Shown piece after piece: positions 10,947 to 21,706 of a stretch of 64,000 bases of DNA (positions are counted from its first letter, which is position 1; the number at the start of each line of letters is the position of its first letter). The notes beneath the pieces are model-generated. The model was not told the DNA's origin and ran no database searches. It saw nothing but the letters and a program-made list of their open reading frames with translations. A program made the translations under genes and the position numbers. This stretch comes from Cannabis sativa. Its lineage: Eukaryota; Streptophyta; Magnoliopsida; Rosales; Cannabaceae. The stretch is from assembly GCF_029168945.1 (NCBI RefSeq), contig NC_083603.1, positions 11,036,001-11,100,000 on the forward strand. Reading direction: 5' to 3'.

Positions 10947-13671
10947 TTCTCCCCAACTTCAACATGTCGATGCCCTCATCGACGGACCGCAGGCAAATCC
11001 TCCTGATCTCAACTCCTAAGCTTACCCCAAGCTTCTCCCGAATCCTAAGTCTGCACTTGTCCCCCTACCTCCGTAGAACCACCCTCTTGGTGATGATCTC
11101 GCACGCCCACTCTTGGACTTGATCAAAGACCCTGTGCCACTGTCGCTATTCAGATCCACCCATGGAGTAGTGCCTCTGCACTAGAATACTTCCCCCTACA
11201 TGAACTCCTCTGAGTCCATCACAGCGTCCCTCCAGTCAACCAAGTAGCCCTTGCAACACTGACCCTGAAGCTACCACATCCTCTGATTGCAGCTCACTCG
11301 CCAATCGTCCCATGCATACTCCTTTTGACACGGATTAAGTATGGTGCACCCCTCGGGGTGAGGTTCGCAAACCAACCGTTCCCAACGGCACCTACAAAAC
11401 ACGCTTCCACTGAAGCTAAGTCCCTCTGGACAAGTCCCTCTGGAAACTTCACATGCCAACTCTATGGCGCACCATCCTCCTGATGGCGATCGAGCAAGAC
11501 ACACACATCGCAGGATAAAGTTTGGTGCGTCCCACCTGGACGAGGCTCGCAAGCCAACTGCACCCAATGCAGCACCAAGTGCACTCTTGCACCCAATTTC
11601 TTCGCGAAGTTGACAACATTGGCCCTCTGGCCCAACCGCATACCCACGGCTTCATGCAAAGGTCCCACTGACCCACTGCATACTTGCTCCTCTGAGCTCC
11701 TGCTTGTGTCGGCTCCCAAAATTGTGTCACAAGTTTATCTCCCAAAATCAACCCTGCATCCTCTGATGACTCGCTAATTTTCGATGAACTTGATGACACC
11801 CAGTCTTACTCTTAAGACTTGAAGTCATCCCAATCCGCTATCTCCCATCGACATATGTTCTCTGAACCATTCGGCTTACAGTGTCCCATACAACACCAGT
11901 GTTCCCATAAACACAAAACATGCCCACAACATGCCGCAAACTAGCTCAGTCTTGATCTCAGTCTACGCCCTTGCATATTGTCTATCTGCAACTTGCAGCA
12001 ATCATGCAAGTCTTCACCCTGAACAACCAATCTGTTGCAGTGTTTCCCTCTGGATTCACACACCAAAACTGAACAAGTACCCTGATTCTTCAAACACATG
12101 AATTAGTGGGCTCCCCCACTTCAACTTGGGAAACAACTTCTCTCTTAGAGGAATATCCCTCAAGATATAGCTCGCAAGCTAACCGCATATTCACATACGG
12201 TTCCTCCACTCCACATTTCACTTTGATGAAGATGTTGAACTAATGCCTCGATCATTCTGACTCTTCGCCCCTCGACATTTCATTGTTGCCTTAGTACTCT
12301 AGTCCTGCTGACTTTTGCCTTCGGCCAACATTGCCATGGTGTTATCTTAGTACCTGAGTCCTGCGGACTTTCACCCTAGATAACTGGCTCTGCCTGTGTC
12401 CTGAGTCTTCTTGACTTTACATCCTGAACAACAATCAATCTCCATGATACTCATCTTGATGCTTGTAATGAATAAGTAGTCATGTTGAGTGAACCGTGAA
12501 GGTCTCTCCCCCACTTCATCTGTTGGCGTCCTCGACAACATGCCCACACGCACATGCCTGACCGCCCCAACTCTTCATGCACACCATGTCATCTAAAAGT
12601 GCATCCCGCAGGATGTGACTCTCGAGTCAACTATCTCATTAGCACCCTTGTCGATTTCCACATGCATGCACTAACTTCCCACTCAACCATCCAACTGATT
12701 CACACTTGCATCACGCCCTTCTGGCTCCCACGGTGTACTAAGTTCCAATGACGCAGCCCTCTGGCCTTCATGCAAACTGTAGCACCCTTTTCGACCTTCG
12801 CAGGCCAACATGACTACTAAGTCTCACTGGCACGGCCCTCTGGCCTCCACACAAACTCTAGCGCCATCTCAATGCTTGCGCTCGGTCTTCTCAGTCCTGC
12901 TGGCTTCCTTGATGCCTTTATTCCACAACTCCGCGTCTCTATCGATGTCTTTGTGTGACTTACGCCCTCTGGTGATTTAACAAGCCAACACATTCCACTC
13001 AACTGCCTCGGCGCTTCCATATGGATCAAATAAAACTCGCATGCGAACACCTCCAAGTACAACCATCCTCTGACGATTGCGACCTCTGCCCGCCTTGGTC
13101 TCCATGTGCGTCCCTCTCGACACACAATGTAGCAACTGAAGCATTCCATATCTGTCCCCATCTGAACCATCTCGGTTATCAACTCTCGACCTCTGTCGTG
13201 ACTAACAAGAATCTGACGGTCCCTGCACTACTTCCACACTCCTGCCAGCAAGCTTCCTTTTCAACAAAAGCGCCTCCTGCGGCTTACAATGTCACTCAGG
13301 CAAACTTGGCCTAGTGTACCAAGCATACAACATGGACTATCCCCTCAACCTTGTCCTATGCCAACGAGTTTCAAACATTTTGTTGCGCCCCTCTACAGTT
13401 GCATATGGTAGTTGTCTTTCTAGCATCCCTGAACTTGACTCGAAGCAACCATCCATGTCTCCTCCTTAGGATGTCCAGTATTCCCACGAAGAGAAGCAAC
13501 CAAGTCTTAACTCCATCTCAGCCTACTGATCCTCTTTAAAAGACTAACTGGCTCAACGACGTCTTGTTCCAACATTCGGACCATCTCGATCCGTCCACAC
13601 GCCTATATCCTCTCTAGGATAGGCCAACCAGGTTCACCTCCCACTGAGATGAACTTGGCTCTGATACCAAC
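10947..13671. other. Non-coding internal region with degenerate repeated motif
   Basis: There is no recognisable protein. A loose motif of the form GCTCGCAAGCCAAC recurs at about 11365, 11546, 12168 and, more diverged, 12620, 12800 and 13037. Between copies it alternates with CCCTCTGG/CCTCTGA phrases. The region looks like an old degenerate tandem or interspersed repeat. The longest minus-strand frame (13182-12817, 121 codons) has no motif I recognise. Confidence 0.5.
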
Positions 13672-14864
13672 TGTCACGGGCTCACCTTTTCAGGCAGCGG
13701 AACACCCGTGCGGCACCTTGACTTCTCTAAGCCAAGGTCAGCCTTCCAACCCTCCGAGTAACAATGGGCTCATTTTTCGCGCGACCATGTGCCTCGGGCA
13801 CACTCCCGTCTCTCGAACAACTCCCGCCGAGTCATGCTCGCAAGCATCCATGAGTGCATTCATGTACCGAGACTCTCTAGCCAAGATACTCACACTGTCC
13901 ATAGGTTCCCACCATGGTCAGACAAATCCCAACACCGACGCTCACCTTGTCACTCGTGACCAAGGTAGCATGTGTGGCGAGATGCCAACACCAAGCCAAC
14001 GTGCCAACGCCTCTATCATGCCCCATTCGATACTGTCCGAATAGTCTCCCTCATCGCCCAAGGACTCCCATACGTCCATGGACCAATCCTCAAGGCGCCA
14101 TGCCTCCACGCATGTTAGCAGGCCCTCAAGACAAGCCACCAAACTAGTTGCATACATTAGACCTTTGCCCCTTTCCAACATGGTGCATCCGTCCCATGCG
14201 CGTATGCAAACTAGTCCACGAATGACTACCCGTGTCATCTCGTGTTGAGACTCGTGGCCTAGGCGCACCACGACGTCTCTTGGAGGATCTAGGCCACGTC
14301 TCGTGCAAGCGGCATATCGGCAAGCCAAGGGAAACGTACCATTGAACCTCTGGCGGCATTCTTCGACGCACTACCGGGTCGGCCCGATAATGTCCATGAG
14401 TACTCCAACTCATGGAGACATATGAGTCCCCTCGTGGTCCTCATATGCCCGCCCTACTAGTCCCCACTGGCTAGTAGTAGCTCACTTAGCACCAAGGTGC
14501 AAGGGGTGGTGGAGAGCTGACACCAGAGTACCCCCCTTAAAGAGCATTCTGAGCTTTTAGCCTTCTACCAGGAACATAGATGATTTTTGCTCTGTAGACA
14601 TATGGGAAGCACCATATACCAAATCACCTAGTTTCGCCAAACCGATTGCACCATTCTATTTGTAGACCCAAATAAATGGTGAATACCAAGTCCCGTCCCG
14701 ATCCGGACAATATTGAAGATATTTACGAAAATGCCACTGCATACAAACTAAGCATCAGCATGCCACCTGCATGCACCACAACATGCCCCACCACTTGACC
14801 ACCACTTGGCCAACTTGTGGGCATCACTTAGCTTGTAACGTGCCATCATAGACTGCACGTAACA
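13672..14864 (-). repeat. 5' LTR of the LARD-like element
   Basis: Direct repeat of 9754-10946 with the same length and ends. The primer binding site is immediately to its left on the plus strand (element on the minus strand). Confidence 0.9.
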
Positions 14865-14867
14865 CTA

Positions 14868-15246
14868 TGCAATCCCACATCGCTTAGGGAAGGTCAAGTG
14901 GGATGATTCTGAGACTGTATAGGTATGGGACTACACAGTTGAAGAGGGCTTAAATTAATTGATTGGTACTGCCTATATCAACAAGGTGCATCTTGTTTTT
15001 CGGTAGCCATCACGAAAGAACTCCGCAGTTAAGCGTGCTTGATCTGGGGTAATTTCAGGAGGGTGACCTCCTGGGAAGTTTTCCCAGGTTGCGTGCGAGT
15101 GAGGATAAAGCATGCTAGAAACACTTGTGTTGGTCTGTAGGGTCAGTCATCATTCCAGGAAGCAGCCAAAGTGGCGTACTCGTGTGTAAGAGCCATTATT
15201 CCGTGGGTGTAAGGGCCCAATGTAGGCTTGAAGCGGGGGCGTTACA
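14868..15246 (+). repeat. Cassandra 3' LTR
   Basis: 379 bases from TGCAATCCCACATCGC to GGGGGCGTTACA. It is preceded, across the inserted element, by the purine-rich gagaaaatacagggtaag (9731-9748), which serves as a polypurine tract. It contains the 5S-like block at 14984-15097. Confidence 0.75.
14984..15097 (+). ncRNA. 5S rRNA-like sequence inside the Cassandra LTR
   Basis: It shares the conserved core of plant 5S rRNA: GAACTCCGCAGTTAAGCGTG (box A side, about 15018-15037) and AGGGTGACCTCCTGGGAAGT (box C side, about 15060-15079). The spacing is close to that of the genomic gene. The 5' and 3' stems are diverged, so this is the RNA polymerase III promoter-bearing LTR domain of Cassandra, not a ribosomal gene. 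Whether it is transcribed cannot be judged here. Confidence 0.85.
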
Positions 15247-15480
15247 AAGTCTGTTAAAAAAATAGATTAAAACACTTACTTGAGAAAGTGGGATAAAATC
15301 TCCCCCAAGCTCCTTAAATCTTCCCCGAGAAGAATGAAATGGCTCATTGCGTTGTTGGGAAAAATTCATAAGGTATTGAACTTGATATAACATTTGGATT
15401 TATCTTGTAGGTCAAACACATTCAGTAAAAATTAGTATAATTAAATAAAAAGAAACCAAATTAGAATAAAATTCAACTAT
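15247..15480. other. Unassigned AT-rich spacer
   Basis: It begins with the right AAGTC target duplication of the Cassandra element. No gene or repeat is supported. Confidence 0.4.
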
Positions 15481-15489
15481 ATTGATATT

Positions 15490-15900
15490 GACTAAAACAG
15501 TTCCCGATAACAGCGCTAAAAACCTTTTTTGATAAATACAACACGCAAGTATACATATTGTTTTAACAAGTAATACTCATGTAAGTGAGAACGTTCCCAC
15601 GAAGTCTATAGCTAGTTACCAATCAATTAAATTCTTGTTTCTATTTGGCGATCAAATAAAATAATTTTCAAACTAAATAATCCCCTTTTGTTAGATGTGA
15701 GAGAGAATGAAAGAGCGCGAGAGAGATAGCTTTATGTTTATCTAATTAATAAAAGAAATAAATCTTAAAATAAAATCCCCTTTTGTTAAACTTAGCTTCA
15801 ACCTAAGGTTCTCTAGAAATCCACTAAAACAAAATACTAAAAACAAACTTAACTAAGCCTAAGTGAAGAAAATGACTATTTTACTCTTTACTTAGCTTCT
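15490..15900. repeat. Old LTR fragment related to the gypsy LTR at 913
   Basis: It contains 'aagtatacatattg...taatactcatgtaagtgag' followed by cccacgaagtc. This resembles the terminal part of the 913-2098 LTR ('agtagtatactcatgcaagtgagg', then ccacaggg). Similarity is patchy and the ends are not defined. Confidence 0.35.
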
Positions 15901-15911
15901 AAGTAAACTCT

Positions 15912-16305
15912 ATGGCTATGTTTGGTAGGAAGGAAGGAGAGTAGGATGGATGGAGAGTGTAGAAAGGATGGGGAGTAGGAGGGATGGAGAGGATATTTGT
16001 TCTCCTTTATGTTGTTTGGTGTTAGGAGTATATGTGGAAGGATGGAGAGTAAAATAAATATTAAAATTACTATTTTATCATTTTTAATACAATTATATAT
16101 TTTTTTCAAGGGTAGAAAATATATTTTATATAATTTTTTTTATCTTTTCTTGAATTCCCCCATGTTAAGAGGGATTAAAAATAGTGTGTTTGGATGGAGA
16201 CCCTCTCCTTACATCTCTCCTCTCCCTCTTGCCAAACAAAAAAGATTCTCCAATCCCTCCACCCTTCTCCCTCCCTCCTTCTCTCCCCTCTACCAAACAT
16301 AGTGT
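15912..16305. mobile_element. MITE with CTATGTTTGGTAG inverted ends
   Basis: A short element of about 390 bases. Its ends are inverted: CTATGTTTGGTAGG at left (15917) and the complement CTACCAAACATAG at right (16290-16302). The GGA-rich subterminal sequence on the left is mirrored by CTCC-rich sequence on the right. There is no coding capacity. The target duplication is unclear, so hAT and PIF/Harbinger origin cannot be separated. Confidence 0.65.
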
Positions 16306-16309
16306 AAGA

Positions 16310-16990
16310 CCTGGGGTAAAATAACCATAACCATGTACCCCGAGATACTCCGATAATACAAACACTTACTAAAACTTCCCAGTATAACTAAATCTCAAAC
16401 TATTATTGCATAACATTTCTAGCTAACCAATCGAGTTTCCACAATTACCGAACCTGGAAAAAAATTATTTCATAATAGCATGCATACTACCCATATATTC
16501 CAATAAAATCTCTATAATTAATAAATTATATTTATTTAGTCATTTCTATTAAAATCCTTAATTATCACATAATTATTCTAGTAAGATTGTAATCTTACCC
16601 ATTTATGCCCTTAATACACATATTACTACATATTTTTTTAAAATATATTTTAATTAACCACAATTAAGTTTTTGAGATAATACACCTAGAACTATCATGT
16701 GAAGTAGAGAAACCCACGATCCACTCTCCCAATCTCAACACATGACCTATATGAGTTCGAAGTTTCCTTTGTAACTCTGTGGGCTTCTCTAATTTATTAA
16801 GAATAAGATTACATAGTTATAATTTATTTCTCGATTGAATAAAAGACTTGACAAGTATAACTTAAACATAATGTAATCCAGTGCGAACTTAAACCCTATA
16901 ACAGAATTGAAGTAATAAAAATAACCGGACATCTAATATTAAATTATACCATCATGGATAAATATCTCTTGTATGTCCTAGCAATACTAA
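16310..16990. other. Unassigned AT-rich spacer
   Basis: No open frame, repeat pair or motif that I can support. Confidence 0.4.
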
Positions 16991-16999
16991 AAACAAAAT

Positions 17000-18990
17000 T
17001 GAACACTTTTTATTTTGGGATTATTTCACATATGCACAAAAACAATAAAAAAAATTACAAAAAACGGTTATACACAATTTTAAATATTTTTACGATTTTA
17101 TTTACAGAAAATACGATCTTTTGATATATTTTTATATTGTATTCTTATTAATTTGTTATTAATTTTTATTATTTGTATGTTATTTTTTGTTGTTCTTTTG
17201 ATGTGGTCTTCTTGTTACTTTTATGTAATTTTTTTAATTATTTTTCGTGTTGTTTTTGTAGAATATTGTGAAAATGTAATAAAAAATCTTTAAACGTAAA
17301 AATATAAAAATTTTATAAAAAATAGTGTATTATGTAATTACCTCTTTTATTTTTGGGGTTTTACAAAAATACTAGATTTTGGGTAAAAATTTATAATTTT
17401 ACTGTCACACGGAATTTTTTACAAACTTACCGGCTTTTAATTTTATAAAACCACCGTAAAACAACAAAGCAGAACAGTTGAAACAATAGCAAAATAACTA
17501 AAAACAATTGTGAAACAACAGTAAAAACTTAACACAGTACACAATATAAAACTTATATTGTATTTTTGAAAAAAATTCTACTCCATGGTGAAAGTAAAAA
17601 AATTAAAAATTTCAATATGTGGTGTAAAAATTCCTACTCATATTGATGACCATGTTTGGTCCCAGGGTGGGATAGACAAGGTAATCGTCCAAACCTCTCA
17701 GGTCTAAAAATCTCAATTTATTTCTAAAAACTCTATATGTAAAATCTTACTACTATTTATTACAAAAATACAATTATTTTCTTTATAATGATTAAATTTA
17801 TTTTTTAGAGATGTTACGTTTTTAGATTTTATGTATAAAAAAATACCATTATCTTTTAGAAATGTTACGTTTTTAGATTTCAAAAATGCTATAATTTAAA
17901 TTTTACTACTACATAACGAATGTTAGCTTTTCAAAAATGACACAATTGAAAGGTTTGGCCCAAAGCCTTGGCGTTTCAATTATCATGGGCCTCCCATTTG
18001 TAGATTACGCTAGCAACCCGAACACATGTGATGTGGCATAATTGCAATTTTTGATTGGGGTTTATTGAAAAATACTTCTTTTATTTAGGAAAATTTACAT
18101 GGTATACAAATTTTTGCTATTTTTTTTACAAAAATACTGTCAAGCGGTATTTTTTTTACTTTTTTACTGTATTTTTTATAAGTTTCATACTGCAGTATAC
18201 TGTGTTAAGTTTTCAATAGTGTTCTAATGGTGTTTTTTAGTTGTTCTACTATTGTTTTGAGTTGTTTTGCTTTGTGTTTTACTGGTATTTTATAAAAACA
18301 CAGTATTTTTGAAAAGATTTCCGTGTGACAGTATTTTTGTAAAAGTTAACCCAAATTCCAGTATTTTTGTAAGTTTCCCTTTATTTATCAATTAACCAAA
18401 TCTACCTCTAATTTTATATTTAATTGAAACATATCTTTTTTTATATGTGTTATACCCAAAATATCCTCATATAAGGGAGTCACGTGGAGAGTATGTTGAA
18501 GTGACAGGGGTAAAATCGGTGAAGTATTTAAAAAAAAGAGGTAAAAGTAATAAACTTTAAAAAGAGGATAAAAATAAAAGAGAACAATATAAAAAGAGTA
18601 TAAAGTGTAATTACTCCCTTCTATTGGTGTATCCTTTTCCTGACATTTGAGAATTTTAATTAGCAATAATTACATAAGGCACCATTTTTTGTAAAATATT
18701 TATATTTTTACGTTTAAAGAATATTTTTTTACGATTTTCCAAAAAAATAACACGAAAACAACATAAAATCAATAAGAAAACAACATAAAAGTAACATGAA
18801 AATAACATCAAAATAACAACAAAAAAACAACAAAAAATAACATACATATAACAAAAAATTAACAACAAATGAATAAAATTTCAACATAAAAATATCGTAT
18901 TTTATGTAAATAAAATCAAAAAAATCGTAAAAATATTTAAAATTCCGTGAAATTGTATTTTTATTGTTTTTGTGCATTTGTGAAATTAAC
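17000..18990. repeat. Large imperfect inverted repeat (palindrome)
   Basis: Two blocks on the left recur in reverse order and orientation on the right. Block A (about 17020-17340, with tgcacaaaaacaat and ttacgatttt) matches about 18660-18990. Block B (about 17345-17580, with ttacaaaaatac and actgtcacacgg) matches about 18110-18375. The spacer is about 17600-18100. The arms are diverged. The arrangement could be two pairs of MITE-like elements or one long foldback, and a transcript across it could form a long hairpin. Confidence 0.6.
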
Positions 18991-19869
18991 CCTTTTAATT
19001 AGTAGAATTTACGTGGGGTATGGGTTTTTTAAACCTTTTATGATAAATATGGCATAATTGATTATGGACACTTTATATGGCTTTTTTTATAGTTTAACCA
19101 TAGTTTATGGGATTTTAAAGCCCATAGGGTTGGAATTTATTTGTCAAAAGCCCATAGTATGTGTATTGTAGTTTATTTAGGTTATTTTAGTAATTTTAGT
19201 TCAGTTTTTTTTTAACATAACCATTTTTTTTTTGTAGAGTTTTGCATGTAATCATCAGGTTTTGATGGTTGTTTCTACATTTTAATTTATTTTTGTAGTT
19301 TTCAATTCAGACCTATTTTCCCTAAACTGCCTATGCCATTATTTCTCTCCCTCTCTTTTTTTATTTCACCATTTCTTCATTTTCCTCTTTCTTCTTTTCC
19401 TCTTTAGTTTTCGTCCTTTGTTTTTTTTTTGTTTTTTTTTTTGCTCTCGATTTTTGGAGGACATTGCCGCCATTGTTCTTCGGGTAAGAGCTTCCATTAT
19501 TCGTGTGTTCTTCAAGGTACGCATGAGTTTTTGCCTTTTTTTTTTCTCTGATTTTAGGGTTTTTTGTTCCTTTTCATTTTGTGGGTTTGTTGAAGTTGTA
19601 TTTTTTCTTAATCATTCTTACATTCTTACTTTTTTCGTTTTTATTTTTTTTATTTCTGTTTTAAGATTACTAGTGTGTTGTTGTTCTTCTTTTTTAAAAA
19701 ATGTTTCATTCGAAGTGATTAGTGTGTTGTTGTATTTATTCATATTGGATTATTTGAGTATTTTGTGTTTTGGGTTTTGTTTTATGCTTTAGAATTTGGT
19801 TGTTTAGTTTAATTTTTTTAATTTTTGTTGATATTCGGTGTTGTTGTTGTTGTGTTTTTTTTAAAAAAA

Positions 19870-21706
19870 AATTATTGGTTTTTGGGTATGATTTTTGTTG
19901 GTTTTAGTGATAAATTTTCTTTCATTTTTTAAAAACTGGTTTTTGGGTATGATTTTTATGATGATTTTAGTAATTTCGGGTTTTAGAGTCAATGTGTTGT
20001 AATAAATTGTGAGTTTATTGTGTAATCTGAAAAGCTATGTAGTTTCTGTTGAAAATATTGTATTAGTTATAAACTTGTAGGGATTTTATTTTGCATGAAG
20101 AAATTGTTGTTGTGTTTGAGCAGTTATAATCTTTGTTTAATTTATAGAAACTGGTTTTTGATGTGTATGGGTGGTTTTGAGGTTTGAGGTTTCAAAATAA
20201 ATCTCATATGGAAAACCAGTTTCTAGATCATGATTACAGTTTTTAAAATGGGTTAGAAATGATGCATGTGTTGTTTGGGATCCTCATATACCTAATTTTG
20301 AAACATGTCAAAAACCAGTTTCTGGAGTTTGATTTATGTTCTAGATATGTGTTATTTGTGCATTCTGTGATATTGGGTGTGTGGGTGGTTTTAAGGTTGA
20401 TGTTGCAAAATGCTTGGATTTTTGAGTGGGTTTCCTTTTGGCTGGATTATTAGTTTTATTGTTTAGTTAATTACTGTTGATGAAATTGTTGCTACGATTT
20501 TTTGTTTGGTTTTGTTTTTTTTTTTGTTTCGATTTTGTGTGAAACTGGTTTTCATGTTAATTATCAGGATCGATTTGTTGTTTGTGTCTAATGTTTATTT
20601 TGTGTTTTATTTTTTTATCAGATGGAGAGTGAATCAGACTCGAAAGTCCCATCTGTTGTTGAAAAGGTTGAGCCGACTACGAAGGCTAAAGGCCGACCAA
20701 AAAAAACTTCACGTAAAGCTAAAGTATGTTTTTATGTTTGTATTGAAACCAGTTTTTAATACTTGTGTTTGTTGTTTTTTTTTTTGTTATTATGAAACTG
20801 GTTTTATTTATTTTTTATTAAGATCCTTCTATTGAAGAAGAAAAACCTGTTGAAGTTGAAACGAGGAAATCTCCGCGTAAATCCAAAGTGTGCTCTATGT
20901 TTTTTTTTAATATGTTTTTTTGCTGTTTATTCATGTTTTTGTTTATTTATTTTTTTGAGATGAAACTGATTTTTTGCTGTTTTGTTGTTTTTTTGATGAT
21001 GAGAAGATGGCTAATGTTGATAAGAAAGTTAAAAAGAAACCAGTTTCCAAATCCCTTGGCAAGAAGAAGAGCGAGGCTCCTGCTATTGACGCTCCATCGG
21101 TAATTTTTATTTTCTAAAGAAACCGGTTTCTTGCTTTTTTATTTTTCATGTTTTCAGGTTTTCTGTTTACAGTTTTATTTGAATGTGGTTTCTATAATCT
21201 ATATGTTTTTATTTTTAGTTTTTAGTTTTTCTCTTTGTTTTGGGTAACCAGTTTTTGAATATTTTTTTTTTTTTGTTGTTGTGTAATTTTAATTTCGATT
21301 GTTTATATTCTTTTTTCTCTCACAGAAATATTATTTTAAAATTGATGTTAAGAAGAGGTTTGCTGGGAAACCTCAACTTTACAATCTTTATAATGTCATT
21401 GATGATATCAGTGAGTTATAGCTTTACAATCCTTTTTTCTTTTTTTTTTCTTTACTAATTCCAACAAACTTTTTAGATCACAGTTTGTTGGTATTAGTAG
21501 TCCAGTCTTTATGTAGTCTTCATACTTTTTATCCTCTTTCCATTGCCTTCCATATTTGACCACACACATTATTGAGTCCATTCCTATACAATATTTGAAA
21601 ACTGTTAGTTAAAAATCATAATGTATTAAGAAACCGGTTTTTTTTTTTTTATTTTGTTTTTAAATTATATGTGTTTTTTTCACAATATATTTGAGAAACT
21701 GGTTGA
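19870..21706. repeat. Dispersed GAAACYGGTTT motif array
   Basis: At least thirteen copies of GAAACTGGTTT or its complement AAACCAGTTTC, or the palindromic AAACCGGTTTC, occur in both orientations. They lie at about 19931, 20147, 20212, 20310, 20541, 20745, 20793, 20962 (one mismatch), 21036, 21119, 21246, 21630 and 21694. One copy lies in exon-like block 3, and the rest are in introns or spacer. I do not see the motif outside this element. It may be a protein-binding repeat. Confidence 0.7.
20622..21421 (+). pseudogene. Exon-like blocks for a small basic protein inside the MULE
   Basis: Four short coding-looking blocks are separated by T-rich introns: 20622-20723 (after TTATCAG, starts ATG), 20823-20887, 21007-21099 and 21326-21421 (ends TAG). 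Together they give about 119 residues, very rich in K, R and E. An AT-hook-like GRPKK lies in block 1, SPRKSK in block 2, KKVKKKPVSKSLGKKK in block 3, and a non-basic end FAGKPQLYNLYNVIDD in block 4. Donors at blocks 3 and 4 and the acceptor CTCTCACAG are good. The block 1 donor reads AAAGTATGT. One extra G (AAG/GTATGT) would restore a perfect donor and keep all blocks in one frame, so a base is lost or miscalled there. A poly-pyrimidine leader at 19340-19490 may be a 5' exon. I do not recognise the family; a nuclear, DNA-binding role is only suggested by composition. Confidence 0.4.

Larger units (their letters stand above)
9754..14864 (-). mobile_element. Complete non-coding LTR retrotransposon (LARD-like)
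   Basis: A 5111-base element with two direct LTRs of equal length (9754-10946 and 13672-14864, 1193 bases each) and a 5-base target duplication CTATG (9749-9753 and 14865-14869). A minus-strand primer binding site (TGGTATCAGAGCC) lies at 13657-13669 and a polypurine complement (ttctccccaac) at 10947. By eye the LTRs differ at only about a dozen positions, so insertion was recent. The 2.7 kb internal part has no gag or pol motif in any frame. It must have moved with proteins from another element. Its large LTRs and non-coding body fit a large retrotransposon derivative, though it is at the small end for that class. Confidence 0.88.
9500..15246 (+). mobile_element. Cassandra-type TRIM, interrupted, with inverted left end
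   Basis: The element is bounded by a 5-base duplication AAGTC at 9495-9499 and 15247-15251. Its right LTR (14868-15246) contains a 5S rRNA-like sequence, the hallmark of Cassandra terminal-repeat retrotransposons in miniature. The left end is not a normal LTR. Bases 9500 to about 9595 are the reverse complement of the last 95 or so bases of the right LTR (GCCCCCGCTTCAAGCC seen from the left). A primer-binding-like TTGTATCAGAGCC follows at about 9634-9646, and a short non-coding internal region leads to a purine-rich stretch before the 3' LTR. A separate LTR element (9754-14864) sits inside it, at the very start of the 3' LTR. No protein is encoded, as is usual for this group. Confidence 0.75.

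Noticed and set aside
12817..13182. A 121-codon gene in the LARD-like element
   Set aside because: No recognisable domain, and composition is the same as the surrounding non-coding repeat-like sequence.
14984..15097. A functional 5S rRNA gene
   Set aside because: Only the promoter core matches; both outer stems are diverged, and the block lies inside an LTR with TG...CA ends and target duplication, as in Cassandra elements.
18656..18977. Small hydrophobic proteins (Phe/Tyr/Cys-rich frames)
   Set aside because: They come from T-rich low-complexity sequence in the palindrome arm; the mirror arm gives unrelated frames.
19418..19792. A 124-codon membrane protein in the MULE
   Set aside because: It is a Phe-rich translation of T-rich intron-like sequence, overlapping a leader with a donor-like GGGTAAGAG.
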